NCBI RefSeq assembly: GCF_027486195.1
Contig: NZ_JAIXPP010000016.1
Coordinates: forward strand, 1 to 64,000
DNA: 64,000 bases
Reading direction: 5' to 3'
Source of the DNA: Novosphingobium sp.
GTDB taxonomy: Bacteria; Pseudomonadota; Alphaproteobacteria; Sphingomonadales; Sphingomonadaceae
The notes beneath the pieces are model-generated. The model saw nothing but the letters and a program-made list of their open reading frames with translations. It did no database searches and was not told where the DNA came from. The position numbers and the translations under genes were made by a program. Positions within the stretch are counted from its first letter, which is position 1. Each line of letters opens with the position of its first letter. Positions 9,306-18,525 of the stretch are shown piece after piece.

Positions 9306-10355
9306 ATGGCCTTGATCCTCGGCATCGAATCCTCCTGCGACGAAACCGCCGTCGCCGTGATCGACGGGGCGGGCACCACGCTCGCCGCGCGCATTGTCGC
9401 GCAGCGCATCGCCTCGCAGGATGAGGAACACCGCCCCTATGGCGGCGTTGTGCCAGAAATCGCCGCGCGCGCCCATGCCGAAACCCTCGCGCCCATGGTC
9501 GGCGCGGTGCTGGAAGACGCGGGGCTCACATTGGCGGACATGGATGCGATTGCAGCCACGGCGGGGCCGGGCCTGATTGGCGGGGTCATGGTCGGGCTGG
9601 TAACGGCCAAGGCGCTGGCGATGGCGGTGGATAGGCCCTTGCTGGCGGTGAACCATCTTGAGGGCCACGCCTTGTCTGCGCGGCTGGCGGAGCCGGACCT
9701 CGCGTTCCCCTATCTGCTGCTGCTCGCCTCGGGCGGGCATTGCCAAATCCTCGAAGTGCGCGGACTGGGCCAGTATCGCCGCCTCGCCACGACCATCGAC
9801 GACGCGCTGGGTGAGGCGTTCGACAAGACCGCGAAGATCCTCGGGCTGGGCTTTCCGGGCGGCCCTGCGGTGGAGCGGATGGCGCGCGAAGGTAATGCCA
9901 GGGCTGTCCCGCTGCCGCGCCCGCTCTTGGGTAGTGCGGAGCCGCATTTCTCCTTCGCGGGCCTGAAAAGCGCGGTGATGCGCGCCCATGATGCCGGCAT
10001 CCACCAGACGGCGGATATCGCCGCATCGTTCCAGCAGGCCGCGATCGATTGCGTGATCGATCGCACGCGCCGCGCGATGGCGGCTGCAGGGCCGGTGACG
10101 GCGCTGGTTGTCGCGGGCGGGGTTGCCGCCAATGCGGCCCTGCGCGGCGCACTGACGGCACTGGCGGAGGAGGCCGGGCTGCCCCTCGTCGCACCGCCGC
10201 CGAAGCTGTGTACCGATAACGCTGCGATGATCGGTTGGGCCGGGGCGGAGCGTCTTGCCGCCGGCCTCACCGATTCGCTCGACGTGCTGGCGCGCCCGCG
10301 CTGGCCGCTCGATCCCGATGCGGAGCCGGTGCGCGGCGCGGGGGTGAAGGCATGA
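9306..10355 (+). CDS. tsaD: tRNA N6-threonylcarbamoyladenosine transferase
   Basis: A 349-residue ASKHA-fold enzyme that transfers the threonylcarbamoyl group from TC-AMP to A37 of ANN-decoding tRNAs, with TsaB and TsaE as partners. It starts [18 protein letters not shown], the family hallmark. The metal ligands His117 and His121 are in NHLEGH, and the nucleotide-binding glycine segments are seen in AGPGLIGG and [13 protein letters not shown]. The frame is open far upstream (to 7800), but that extension lies over hemC and hemD on the other strand; the ATG at 9306 has an AAGGGAAAG ribosome site and gives the standard length. Its stop overlaps gpsA by ATGA. Confidence 0.95.
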   Translation: MALILGIESSCDETAVAVIDGAGTTLAARIVAQRIASQDEEHRPYGGVVPEIAARAHAETLAPMVGAVLEDAGLTLADMDAIAATAGPGLIGGVMVGLVTAKALAMAVDRPLLAVNHLEGHALSARLAEPDLAFPYLLLLASGGHCQILEVRGLGQYRRLATTIDDALGEAFDKTAKILGLGFPGGPAVERMAREGNARAVPLPRPLLGSAEPHFSFAGLKSAVMRAHDAGIHQTADIAASFQQAAIDCVIDRTRRAMAAAGPVTALVVAGGVAANAALRGALTALAEEAGLPLVAPPPKLCTDNAAMIGWAGAERLAAGLTDSLDVLARPRWPLDPDAEPVRGAGVKA

Positions 10356-11365
10356 GCGAGGCGGCTCAAGTCGGCGTCGTGGGCGGCGGCGCATGGGGCA
10401 CTGCTCTGGCGCAAATGCTCGCGAGCGATGGCCGCGACGTGCTGCTCTGGGCGCGCGAGGCCGATGTGGTCGATGCGGTGAACGCGCAGCATCGCAATCC
10501 GCGCTTTCTGCCGGGCGCTGCGCTCCATCCGACGATCCGCGCGACTGGCAATCTCGCCGATCTCGCCGTGCTGCCGGTGCTGCTGCTGGTCACGCCGGCG
10601 CAGCATCTCGGCACGGTGCTGGGCCAGCTTGGGCCGCAGGGAACCGACATCGTGCTCTGCGCCAAAGGCATCGAGCAGGGCACAGGCCGCCTGATGAGCG
10701 AGGTGGCCGCCGCCGCTGCACCGGGTGCGGCGCTGGCCGTCCTCTCCGGGCCGACCTTTGCACATGAAGTGGCTGAAGGACTGCCAACCGCCGTGACGCT
10801 CGCCTGCGCCGGGGGGGAGGCGCAATGGGCGCGGCTTTCACCCGTCATCGCGCGGCCCTCATTCCGGCCCTACTATTCGGCGGACGTGATCGGCGCTTCG
10901 ATCGGCGGCGCGGTGAAGAATGTGCTGGCGATTGCCTGCGGGGTGGTCGAAGGGCTGGGCCTTGGCGCCAACGCCCGCGCGGCGCTGATCAGCCGGGGCT
11001 TTGCCGAAATGCAGCGCCTCGGCCTTGCGATGGGCGCGGAAGGTGAAACGCTGGCGGGCCTTTCGGGCCTTGGCGATCTGGTGCTTACTTGCTCCTCCTC
11101 CGAAAGCCGCAATTTCGCGCTCGGCATGGCGCTCGGCGCGGAAGGCGACCGCACTGGCGGCGCGGCGGCTCTGCTCGCGGAGCGCAGCACCGTGGCCGAA
11201 GGCGCGTTCACCGCGCCGGTGCTCGTGCGCGTCGCCGATGAGCGCGGCATCGCCATGCCGATTGCAGCCGGAGTCGCCGCCCTTCTCGATGGCGCGATCT
11301 CGCCCCGCGCGCTGGTGGCGCAGCTGCTGGCCCGCCCGCTTCGTGCGGAGGCCCCGCTTGGCTGA
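10352..11365 (+). CDS. gpsA: NAD(P)+-dependent glycerol-3-phosphate dehydrogenase
   Basis: A 337-residue cytoplasmic enzyme that reduces dihydroxyacetone phosphate to sn-glycerol 3-phosphate, the backbone of phospholipids. The N-terminal Rossmann motif is [17 protein letters not shown] (about residues 7-23). The substrate-binding segment [17 protein letters not shown] is present, as are the catalytic Lys in [14 protein letters not shown] and the conserved [12 protein letters not shown]...SRNFALG. The start at 10352 overlaps the tsaD stop by 4 bases, and its own stop overlaps the start of the flippase gene, so three genes form one tightly packed operon. Confidence 0.95.
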   Translation: MSEAAQVGVVGGGAWGTALAQMLASDGRDVLLWAREADVVDAVNAQHRNPRFLPGAALHPTIRATGNLADLAVLPVLLLVTPAQHLGTVLGQLGPQGTDIVLCAKGIEQGTGRLMSEVAAAAAPGAALAVLSGPTFAHEVAEGLPTAVTLACAGGEAQWARLSPVIARPSFRPYYSADVIGASIGGAVKNVLAIACGVVEGLGLGANARAALISRGFAEMQRLGLAMGAEGETLAGLSGLGDLVLTCSSSESRNFALGMALGAEGDRTGGAAALLAERSTVAEGAFTAPVLVRVADERGIAMPIAAGVAALLDGAISPRALVAQLLARPLRAEAPLG

Positions 11366-12866
11366 AGCCGCCGCCCCCCTCTCCGCCGAACAGCAGGACA
11401 TTGCCGCGCTGGCCAAGGGCGGGCGGACCAATTTCTTCGGTTTCCTGCTCCGCCTTGCCGCGCGCATCCCGTTCCTGTTCATCGCCGGGCGGCTTTACGG
11501 CGCAGAGGACTTGGGCCGCTTTGCCTCAGCCACCATCGCGGTGGAGCTGGCGGCGCAGCTGGCCACGCTCGGCCAGAAGCGCGGCCTGGCGCAGCAGCTG
11601 GCGAGCGATGACCGCGACGGCGCCGAAGTGGTTGCCGATGCGCTGCTGCTGTCGGGCTTCGTCTCAGCCGTGCTGGCGGCGCTGCTCTATATCTTCCCGG
11701 CCCCGATGTTTCCGAGCGGGCATTTCACCCCGCTCCAGCGCCTGCTGCCGCTCACCGTGCTGCCGATCGCGCTGGGCGATATCGCGCTGGCGGCGCTGGC
11801 CTATCGCTTCGATGTCGGCGCGACGGTGCGGGCCCGGTCGGTCGTCGAGCCGTGGACGCTGTCCATCGTGGCAGGGGCGGTGTGGCTGGCGGGCTTCACC
11901 TTCCTCTCGATCCGCGAATCCGGGCTGATCCTCGCCTATGTCGCCTCGATCTTTGCCGCAACGCTGACCGCCTTCGTGCCCCTGCTCAGGAGCTATGGTC
12001 TGCCGCGCCAGTGGTCGCCGCGCCCGATCGATCTCCTTCGGCTGGCGGTGAGCAACCTGCCGCTGGCCGGTGCGGATGCGATCGAATGGGGCACGCGCAA
12101 GCTCGATCTGTTCCTGCTCGGCGTGTTTCAGGCGCCGCCTGCGGTCGTGGGCATCTACTACGTGGCGCAGCAGGTCGCGACTCTGCCGCAGAAGCTCAAG
12201 ACCAGCTTCGAGCCGATCCTTGGCCCGGTGATCACGCGCAATCTGCAAGGCGGAAACTTCCCCGCGGTGGCGCGGCAGGTGTGCCAGGTGGGCTTCTGGA
12301 TCATCGCGGCTCAGGCCGGGGTGGCGCTGGCGCTGGGCATTCCGGGCGCGGCGGTGATGGGGCTGGTGGGGCCGGGCTTCGTGGCCGGGACCGCCGCGCT
12401 GGCGCTGCTGCTCGCGGCCGAAGTGGCCGCCGCCACCGCCGTGGTGAGTGAGGCGGCGTTGATTTACATCGCGCGGCTGCGCAACTTGTGGATCAGCCTT
12501 GCCACCATCGCGCTGCAGGCGGCGCTGACCGTGGGCTTCATGCTGGCGGCGCGGCGGGCGGGGCTCGATCCGCTGATCCAGGCGGCGGGAGCCGCCGCCG
12601 CGCTGGCGATTGCTCTCGGCTGCGCGTCGCTCGCCAAATCGTTGCTGCTCGGCAGCTTGCTGGGCGAGCGGATCAGCAATTGGCGCTGGGCGCTGATCTG
12701 GGCGGCAGCGCCAGCGGTGCTGGTGGGCTTTGCGGCAAAGCTCTTGCCTGAGTGGGTCGAGCTTGCCTTCGGCATCCCCGCGATCCTCGGCGTCTATGGC
12801 GCGGTGATCTGGCGGCGCGGCTTCGGACCGGAAGACCGCATCCTGTTCCGCAAGCAGACACTCTGA
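11358..12866 (+). CDS. Polysaccharide flippase-like membrane protein (MOP superfamily)
   Basis: A protein of about 502 residues with some 12 to 14 hydrophobic segments spread along its length and an N-terminal GRTNFFGFLLRLAARIPFLFIAGR segment (shown here only in part by its key residues) of the kind that opens Wzx-type flippases. Such proteins move lipid-linked sugars across the inner membrane for surface polysaccharide assembly. The frame is open upstream inside gpsA; the likely start is a TTG at 11358, eight bases before the end of gpsA, giving an N-terminus [13 protein letters not shown]. No glycosyltransferases lie nearby, so the substrate is unknown. Confidence 0.78.
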   Translation: MAEAAAPLSAEQQDIAALAKGGRTNFFGFLLRLAARIPFLFIAGRLYGAEDLGRFASATIAVELAAQLATLGQKRGLAQQLASDDRDGAEVVADALLLSGFVSAVLAALLYIFPAPMFPSGHFTPLQRLLPLTVLPIALGDIALAALAYRFDVGATVRARSVVEPWTLSIVAGAVWLAGFTFLSIRESGLILAYVASIFAATLTAFVPLLRSYGLPRQWSPRPIDLLRLAVSNLPLAGADAIEWGTRKLDLFLLGVFQAPPAVVGIYYVAQQVATLPQKLKTSFEPILGPVITRNLQGGNFPAVARQVCQVGFWIIAAQAGVALALGIPGAAVMGLVGPGFVAGTAALALLLAAEVAAATAVVSEAALIYIARLRNLWISLATIALQAALTVGFMLAARRAGLDPLIQAAGAAAALAIALGCASLAKSLLLGSLLGERISNWRWALIWAAAPAVLVGFAAKLLPEWVELAFGIPAILGVYGAVIWRRGFGPEDRILFRKQTL

Positions 12867-12939
12867 AGCTGGGGGTCTTGGCTTCAGCCGCTGCGCATGG
12901 GAAAGCGCCGGACAGGTCCGGCAAGTCTTGGGGTGATCG

Positions 12940-13419
12940 ATGATGGAATGGATTCAGGCAAACGCGGTTCTGGTCGGCGCGATTGCCGTGCTGCTGGTGC
13001 TGGCGCTGGTCTTCCTGTTGCGGCGCGGCAAAGCGCTGCCGGAAAAGCGCGAGTACCGCGATGTCCTGTCCGAAGGTGCCGCGCCCGCCTCGCGCAATTC
13101 AGCGCTGATCGATGCGCCGCCCGCCGCCGCGATAGCGCCGCCGCCGGTGCTCGCCGAAGCACCGCCACCCGCCACGGATGAAGGCGACGACCTGACCCGG
13201 ATCAAGGGCCTTGGCCCAAAGATCAGCACCGCGCTGCGGGCGCTCGGCGTCACGCGCTATGCCGAGATCGCGGCGTGGACCGAAGCGGATGTGGCGCGGA
13301 TCGACGCGCAGCTGGGAGCTTTTGCGGGCCGCGCGACGCGGGACAACTGGATCGAGCAGGCCAAGCTGCTTTCGAGCGGGGATACCGGCGCCTACGAAGC
13401 GAAGTTCGGCAAGCTTTAA
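12940..13419 (+). CDS. Membrane-anchored helix-hairpin-helix protein
   Basis: A 159-residue protein with one N-terminal membrane segment at about residues 9-27 (VLVGAIAVLLVLALVFLL), a basic patch after it, a Pro/Ala-rich linker to about residue 80, and a C-terminal domain (about 84-155) with the sequence DDLTRIKGLGPKISTALRALG. This is the helix-hairpin-helix/5'-nuclease-like fold of the DUF4332 type, also found at the end of some NuoE proteins. It could bind DNA or another protein at the membrane; there is no nuclease active site. It stands between the flippase and a convergent lipoprotein gene. Confidence 0.75.
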   Translation: MMEWIQANAVLVGAIAVLLVLALVFLLRRGKALPEKREYRDVLSEGAAPASRNSALIDAPPAAAIAPPPVLAEAPPPATDEGDDLTRIKGLGPKISTALRALGVTRYAEIAAWTEADVARIDAQLGAFAGRATRDNWIEQAKLLSSGDTGAYEAKFGKL

Positions 13420-13423
13420 GCGC

Positions 13424-13978
13424 TCAAGATTCCTTGGCGGCGCAGCGCTTGATCAGCCCGCCGGGGACTTCGCTGGCGGGCACTGCGATATGTCCGCCGC
13501 CCGGAAGCGTGCCGACGAACTTCGCCTTGAACAGCGTCAGGCGCTTGTCATCGGCCGGGATCGCGCCCTGCCAGACATAGCCGCGCTGGCCCGCGACTGC
13601 CGTCGCATCGACCGGCAGGCGCAGGATATAACCGCTCCCCTGCAGCGCGAAGAGCGCGGCGGCCCCGATGGGAGCGGCGACATTGCGGGTGACGACAAGC
13701 GAGCCCTGGCGGCATTCAAGGCTGAGCAGCGGCGCCTCACCCGGATAGCCGAAGCGGGCGGCATCCGGCGCGGCGGCCCATGCGCCCTTGGCATCCGGCG
13801 CGCGCGTGGCGGGGCGCGCGGGGCTATCTGCCGGCATGGCGACGCGCACGCCGTCAACCGGGCCATCCTTGCCCGCCGTCGTCGTCGCCGAAGAGGACGA
13901 GCAGGCCGCCAGCAGCAGGACGAGCAGGGGAGGCATGACACGCGAAATCAAGGCTTCATCCTTTTGCGACGCGATCAT
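13424..13978 (-). CDS. Putative lipoprotein, hypothetical
   Basis: A 184-residue protein with a lipobox: hydrophobic MPPLLVLLLAAC followed by a Ser/Thr-rich linker, so Cys26 is the probable lipidation site. No known domain was recognised. The rest is soluble, with two Cys (ECRQ and KRCAAKE) that could pair. The start is unsure: ATG at 13978, or an inner TTG at 13951 that would give a more usual short basic n-region (ISRVMPPLLV). It is convergent with the helix-hairpin-helix gene, with 4 bases between them. Confidence 0.65.
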   Translation of the reverse strand: MIASQKDEALISRVMPPLLVLLLAACSSSSATTTAGKDGPVDGVRVAMPADSPARPATRAPDAKGAWAAAPDAARFGYPGEAPLLSLECRQGSLVVTRNVAAPIGAAALFALQGSGYILRLPVDATAVAGQRGYVWQGAIPADDKRLTLFKAKFVGTLPGGGHIAVPASEVPGGLIKRCAAKES

Positions 13979-14121
13979 CGCCGCAGCACTGAGGTCAGAC
14001 CCAAGCAGCCGAATTTCAAGGCCAGCGCAAGATAGGGAAAGGCGCAGCGCGGTGGATAGATATCCGCGTGCGGTGCGAGGTGGATGCTACCGCCCCCACT
14101 TCCACCGCGTCATGTCTGCCA

Positions 14122-14409
14122 TCATGCTGCCGAGCGCTTCTGGATGGTCAGTTCAAGGCCCAGTGCCGACAACACAGCGACGAGCGTTTCAAGTGTCGGA
14201 TTGCCGCTTTCGGACAGCGCGCTGTAGAGTGCTTGCCTGCCAAGACCGGTCTTGCGGGCGATCTCGGTCATTCCCTTGGACCTAGCGACATCGCCAAGCG
14301 CACTGGCGATATGCTTGGGGTCATTCCCCTCCATCGCGGCCTCGAGATAAAACAGGATGTCCTCCTCGGTTTCGAGGTGGTTGGCGGGATCAAACGGGCG
14401 CAGTTCCAT
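14122..14409 (-). CDS. Antitoxin, HigA-like XRE-type (addiction module antidote)
   Basis: A 95-residue protein. The C-terminal half is a helix-turn-helix (KGMTEIARKTGLGRQALYSALS) followed by GNPTLETLVAVLSALG, the pattern of the putative addiction-module antidote family that pairs with TIGR02683-type killers. The N-terminus MELRPFDPANHLETEEDILFYL resembles the toxin-binding region of that family (usual form: fDpaeyL.d.e.i..yL). It should bind and neutralise the toxin encoded just upstream and repress the shared promoter. The ATG at 14409 lies 20 bases inside the toxin gene, so translation is coupled. The frame stays open beyond it to 14544, which is overlap with the toxin. Confidence 0.85.
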   Translation of the reverse strand: MELRPFDPANHLETEEDILFYLEAAMEGNDPKHIASALGDVARSKGMTEIARKTGLGRQALYSALSESGNPTLETLVAVLSALGLELTIQKRSAA

Positions 14410-14746
14410 CCTCTTGCTCGATCTCTTCCTTAAGCCGTTTTGCCTGAGCAATATCGGCATCCTGCGTGCGCTTGTCACCCCCGCAAAGAAGAATGACAAG
14501 CTCCTTGCCCCGCTGGAAGAAATAGACCCGGTAGCCCGGCCCATAGTCGATCCGCATTTCGGACACGCCGCCCTTGACGGACTTGCAATCCCCGAAGTTG
14601 CCGTTCGACGCGCGCTTCAGGCGATCAAGGACTCTGGCCACTGCCCGCCGGTCCCGCAGGGAGCCGAGCCATTCCGAGAACATCGGTGCTTCCACCAGCT
14701 CGAAGGCCTGTCCTTTATGAAGGACAATTGGAGTTTTGTCAATCAT
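14390..14746 (-). CDS. RelE/HigB-type toxin (addiction module killer family)
   Basis: A 118-residue protein of the RelE/ParE superfamily, TIGR02683-like. The telling segments are FSEWLGSLRDRRAVARVLDR, NGNFGDCKSVKGGVSEMRID, GPGYRVYFFQRGKE and LLCGGDKRTQDADI, which follow the family consensus almost residue by residue. Members are ribosome-dependent or free mRNA interferases. The N-terminus is about 20 residues longer than in typical members if the ATG at 14746 (MIDKTPIVLHKG) is used. It is first in the operon, toxin before antitoxin, as in HigBA systems. Confidence 0.87.
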   Translation of the reverse strand: MIDKTPIVLHKGQAFELVEAPMFSEWLGSLRDRRAVARVLDRLKRASNGNFGDCKSVKGGVSEMRIDYGPGYRVYFFQRGKELVILLCGGDKRTQDADIAQAKRLKEEIEQEDGTAPV

Positions 14747-14824
14747 GGGCGGACACCCATTCACAGTGGGATGCGACTGTGGTGCAGTAGGCAAGAAGAC
14801 CAATATATGGCTTGGCTGTTCTGC

Positions 14825-14929
14825 TCATTTCTTGCGTCCTGCCTCGAATGCTTTCAAGGCTAAGCCGAGAATGCCGAGAACTACAAGCATAGCGGTGAGG
14901 GCCAAATTGACGGCTTCATAGTTAGACAT
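14825..14929 (-). CDS. 34-residue single-span membrane peptide, Hol-Tox-like
   Basis: Read directly: ATG at 14929 with an AGGAGCT ribosome site ending six bases before it, then 34 codons and TGA. The peptide opens MSNYEAVNLALTAML, followed by a run of Val, Leu, Ile and Gly, and ends KAFEAGRKK, so a membrane helix with a basic C-terminal tail. The layout MS-x-YEA-(L/V)-x-LAL... with a hydrophobic core is that of the putative holin-like toxin family (PF16935) known mainly from Firmicutes. It lies 78 bases upstream of the toxin-antitoxin pair on the same strand. Resemblance is by eye; it might instead be an unrelated small membrane protein. Confidence 0.6.
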   Translation of the reverse strand: MSNYEAVNLALTAMLVVLGILGLALKAFEAGRKK

Positions 14930-15062
14930 AGGCAGCTCCTGCCACTTAGTGGCTCGTAAATGGAGTGACTTTGCCTAGTGTCTCAGCCGCCCAGTCATTT
15001 GCAGCGCGATTTCTCGCTGACAGACAACAGATATGGGTTCTGACATAAAAAATCAAGAAGCA

Positions 15063-17252
15063 TCACTTCCCCCACTTCTTCTGGCTCTTCCCGTACCGCG
15101 TCTTGCGCGTCCCCGGCTTGCCTTCGTTGCTGCGGCCCACAATCGGCGCTTTCTTCTCCCCATCCGGCAGCCCCAACTCGTTGGCCTCCAAAGCCCGGAT
15201 TTCATCGCGCAGCCGCCCGGCCGTCTCGAATTCCAGATCCGCCGCTGCAGCGCGCATCTTGCGTTCCAGCTCCTCGATATAGGCGCGCAAGTTGTGGCCG
15301 ACGAGGTTGTTGGCGCCGCCTTCGGTCTCGATCTCTACCAGCACCCCGTCGCGGCTCGCGGTGTCGGCCACGATGTCGTGGATGTCGCGCTTGATCGATT
15401 CGGGGGTGATGCCGTGGAGCTCGTTGTAGGCGCGCTGCTTTTCACGGCGGCGGTCGGTCTCGGCAATCGCGCGTTCCATGCTGCCGGTCATGCGGTCGGC
15501 ATAGAGGATCACGCGGCCATCGACGTTGCGCGCGGCGCGCCCGATCGTCTGGATCAGCGAGGTTTCGCTGCGCAGGAAGCCTTCCTTGTCCGCGTCCAGA
15601 ATGGTCACCAGCCCGCATTCGGGGATATCAAGCCCCTCGCGCAGCAGGTTGATGCCCACCAGCACGTCATAGACGCCGAGGCGCAAGTCGCGGATCAGTT
15701 CGATGCGTTCCAGTGTCTCTACGTCCGAATGCATGTAGCGCACGCGCAGGCCCGCCTCGTGCATGAACTCGGTCAAGTCCTCGGCCATGCGCTTGGTCAG
15801 CGTGGTGACGAGCGTGCGGTAGCCTGCCTCGGCGGTCTTGCGGCATTCGTTGATGCAGTCCTGCACCTGGTCCTCGACCGGGCGGATCTCCACCGGCGGG
15901 TCGATCAGGCCGGTCGGGCGGATGACCTGTTCGGCGAACACACCGCCCGCCTGCTCCATCTCCCAGTGCCCCGGCGTTGCCGAAACCGCCACGGTCTGCG
16001 GGCGCATCGCGTCCCATTCGTTGAAGCGCAGCGGGCGGTTGTCGATGCAGCTTGGCAGGCGGAAGCCATACTCGGCCAGCGTGATCTTGCGGCGGTGGTC
16101 GCCTTTGGACATCGCGCCGATCTGCGGCACGGTCTGGTGGCTTTCGTCCACGAACAGCAGCGCGTTGTCGGGCAGATACTCGAACAGCGTCGGCGGCGGC
16201 TCGCCCGGCATGCGCCCCGTCAGGAAGCGCGAATAGTTCTCGATTCCGGCGCAGCTACCCGTCGCGTGGATCATTTCGAGGTCGAAATTGGTGCGCTGCT
16301 CCAGCCGCTGCGCCTCCAGCAGTTTGCCTTCCGCTTCCAGTTCCTTGAGCCGCTCGGTCAGCTCGAAGCGGATCGCGTCCGCCGCCTGCTTCATCGTCGG
16401 CCCCGGCGTTACATAGTGCGAATTGGCGTAGACGCGGACCTTGGAAAGCTTCGTGCCGGCCTTGCCCGTCAGCGGATCGAACTCGCTGATGGCCTCGATC
16501 TCGTCCCCAAAGAACGACACGCGCCAGGCCATGTCTTCGTAGTGCGAGGGGTAGATCTCCAGATTATCCCCCCGCACGCGGAAATTGCCCCGCTGGAAGG
16601 CCGCATCGTTGCGCTTGTACTGCAGCGCCACCAGCTTGCGGATGATCTCGTGGTTGTCGACCGTGTCACCCACCTTGAGATCGAAGATCATCGCCGAATA
16701 GGTCTCGACCGAGCCGATGCCGTAGAGGCACGAAACCGAGGCGACGATGATCACGTCGTCCCGTTCCAGCAGCGCGCGGGTGGCTGAATGGCGCATCCGG
16801 TCGATCGCCTCGTTCACCGAGCTTTCCTTCTCGATGTAGGTGTCGGACCGCGGCACATAGGCTTCGGGCTGGTAGTAGTCATAGTAGGAGACGAAATACT
16901 CGACCGCGTTTTCCGGGAAGAAGCTCTTCATCTCGCCATAGAGCTGCGCAGCGAGGATCTTGTTGGGCGCAAGGATCAGCGCGGGGCGCTGCAGTTCCTC
17001 GATCACCTTGGCCATCGTGAACGTCTTGCCGCTGCCCGTCACGCCGAGCAGCACCTGCGTCACCTCGCCCTCCTTTGCCGAGGCGACAAGATCGGCAATC
17101 GCGGTCGGCTGGTCGCCCGCCGGCTGGTATTCGGAGACAACGCGGAACGGCCGCCCGCCTTCCGATTTCTCGGGTCGCACGGGCTTGTGCGGAACGAAGT
17201 TTTCAGAGGTATCGGGCTCTTCCAAGCCCCTGCGGATCACGAGTTCGGCCAT
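15063..17252 (-). CDS. uvrB: UvrABC nucleotide excision repair protein UvrB
   Basis: A 729-residue DNA-damage recognition helicase. Walker A GVTGSGKT is at residues 70-77, the damage-probing beta-hairpin region is seen in [13 protein letters not shown], Walker B-like DESH follows LLFV, helicase motif VI is in QTIGRAARN, and a C-terminal UVR domain ([20 protein letters not shown]) binds UvrA/UvrC. It loads with UvrA on lesions and then recruits UvrC. The frame is open 14 codons further upstream; the ATG at 17252 gives [13 protein letters not shown] Ser/Lys/Gly-rich tail of about 35 residues extends past the UVR domain. It stands as a single gene. Confidence 0.96.
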   Translation of the reverse strand: MAELVIRRGLEEPDTSENFVPHKPVRPEKSEGGRPFRVVSEYQPAGDQPTAIADLVASAKEGEVTQVLLGVTGSGKTFTMAKVIEELQRPALILAPNKILAAQLYGEMKSFFPENAVEYFVSYYDYYQPEAYVPRSDTYIEKESSVNEAIDRMRHSATRALLERDDVIIVASVSCLYGIGSVETYSAMIFDLKVGDTVDNHEIIRKLVALQYKRNDAAFQRGNFRVRGDNLEIYPSHYEDMAWRVSFFGDEIEAISEFDPLTGKAGTKLSKVRVYANSHYVTPGPTMKQAADAIRFELTERLKELEAEGKLLEAQRLEQRTNFDLEMIHATGSCAGIENYSRFLTGRMPGEPPPTLFEYLPDNALLFVDESHQTVPQIGAMSKGDHRRKITLAEYGFRLPSCIDNRPLRFNEWDAMRPQTVAVSATPGHWEMEQAGGVFAEQVIRPTGLIDPPVEIRPVEDQVQDCINECRKTAEAGYRTLVTTLTKRMAEDLTEFMHEAGLRVRYMHSDVETLERIELIRDLRLGVYDVLVGINLLREGLDIPECGLVTILDADKEGFLRSETSLIQTIGRAARNVDGRVILYADRMTGSMERAIAETDRRREKQRAYNELHGITPESIKRDIHDIVADTASRDGVLVEIETEGGANNLVGHNLRAYIEELERKMRAAAADLEFETAGRLRDEIRALEANELGLPDGEKKAPIVGRSNEGKPGTRKTRYGKSQKKWGK

Positions 17253-17461
17253 AGCGCGAATATGGGGAACAAACCGCGTCCATGCAATCGGCACGCGTTG
17301 CCCGTTATACCTTTTCCTGCACCCGGAAGCGGCCCTGAATACGTCGTCATGGCCGGCTGCCTGCGCCGCGACGGATAGGCATGGGGCGGCGTTTGCTATA
17401 TCACGCCGGATGGTAGCGTGACCACCGCAAGCCTCCTTGCGGCATGTGAAGGATCAGGGAA

Positions 17462-18448
17462 CTGCAGGTCTCTCAGCGCATCATCGCGGTCGCGGTCCTT
17501 GCCGTCCTGCTGCCCTCGGCGCCGGTGATGGCGCAGGATGCGGTACCGGAGGCGGGGCCACTGCCCGCCGAGATGGCGGACGTGCTGGCAGCGGTCGAAG
17601 CCTCGCACGATCCGCGCGCGCTCGACGCGCTGGTGCAATATCTGCAGCAGGCGCATCCCGAAGCGCAGGCGGCCATATCGGCCTGGGCCCTGCGCCGCAG
17701 CGTGCTGGCGTGGTTGGCCGAGCCTCTCCCGCTGGCGAGAAGGGACGTCAAGGTCGAACTTCCGCTTGAGGATCCCGAGCCGTTGCAGCCCGCCCTCTTC
17801 GCCATGCCCGTCAAATGGAGCGGCGAAGGCGAACTGGGGGCCTTCGTCAGCACCGGTAGCGCTCCGGGTTCGGGCTTTGTCGGGCGCCTCACCGTGGTCG
17901 CGGAGAAGGGGCGCTGGCGCGTCGCCACATCGGGCCGGATCGATTACCAGAAGACTTCGGACGAGGTGACGCGAAACCAGATCAGGCTGACGCTGGAGCC
18001 CAACTACAAGTTCGATGACCATGGCTATGTGTTCGGCCTCGGCCAGTATGAGCGTGACCGCTTTCAGGGCTTCATTGACCGGTACAGCCTGTCAGCCGGG
18101 CTCGGGTACAATCTGCTCGAGGGGGACGGCCGGAAGCTGAGCATCAAGGCAGGCCCCGCCTTGCGCGTGACGCAGCCTGTGGAGGGGCCGCAGGAGCAGA
18201 CCCTTTCGGCAGTCGCGCTGGCCGATCTCAAGATCAGGCTCACCCCCACGCTGAACTACAGCCAGGAAGTCAGCACCTATTTCGATGCGGTCCGCCGGAC
18301 CTACTACACGCTGGCCGCGCTGGATTCGCGCCTCAGCAGCAAGCTCAAGGCCCGGCTTTCCTACACGCTGCAGCACGAAGCCGGCTCGGGCGTCGCGCGC
18401 ACATTGACGGACACCACCAGTCGGCTCACCCTGCTCTACGGCTTCTAG
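17462..18448 (+). CDS. DUF481-like outer-membrane beta-barrel protein, likely CTG start
   Basis: A secreted protein of about 328 residues. The C-terminal 210 residues alternate polar and aromatic/hydrophobic positions and end in LLYGF, a terminal Phe as in beta-barrel proteins; the pattern VVAEKGRWRVATSGRIDYQK resembles DUF481/YdiY salt-induced outer-membrane proteins. An internal GTG-ATG at 17525 would remove the signal peptide. Reading upstream in frame gives QRIIAVAVLAVLLPSAPVMA followed by QD, a clear signal peptide; the only start-like codon before the in-frame TGA at 17447 is CTG at 17462, preceded by AAGGATCAGGGA. A CTG start is therefore inferred. Confidence 0.65.
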   Translation: MQVSQRIIAVAVLAVLLPSAPVMAQDAVPEAGPLPAEMADVLAAVEASHDPRALDALVQYLQQAHPEAQAAISAWALRRSVLAWLAEPLPLARRDVKVELPLEDPEPLQPALFAMPVKWSGEGELGAFVSTGSAPGSGFVGRLTVVAEKGRWRVATSGRIDYQKTSDEVTRNQIRLTLEPNYKFDDHGYVFGLGQYERDRFQGFIDRYSLSAGLGYNLLEGDGRKLSIKAGPALRVTQPVEGPQEQTLSAVALADLKIRLTPTLNYSQEVSTYFDAVRRTYYTLAALDSRLSSKLKARLSYTLQHEAGSGVARTLTDTTSRLTLLYGF

Positions 18449-18525
18449 GCCGGTGAGGCGGATCATTGGAAAACCGCCGCGCGGGTGTTAGCCCTGTCAT
18501 CACATCAGCGAGAGGACCTGAACCC

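Noticed and set aside
15033..16787. A 584-codon open frame on the plus strand opposite uvrB
   Set aside because: It mirrors uvrB codon by codon, is very rich in His, Arg and Ala, and has no recognised domain or ribosome site; a typical GC-rich shadow.
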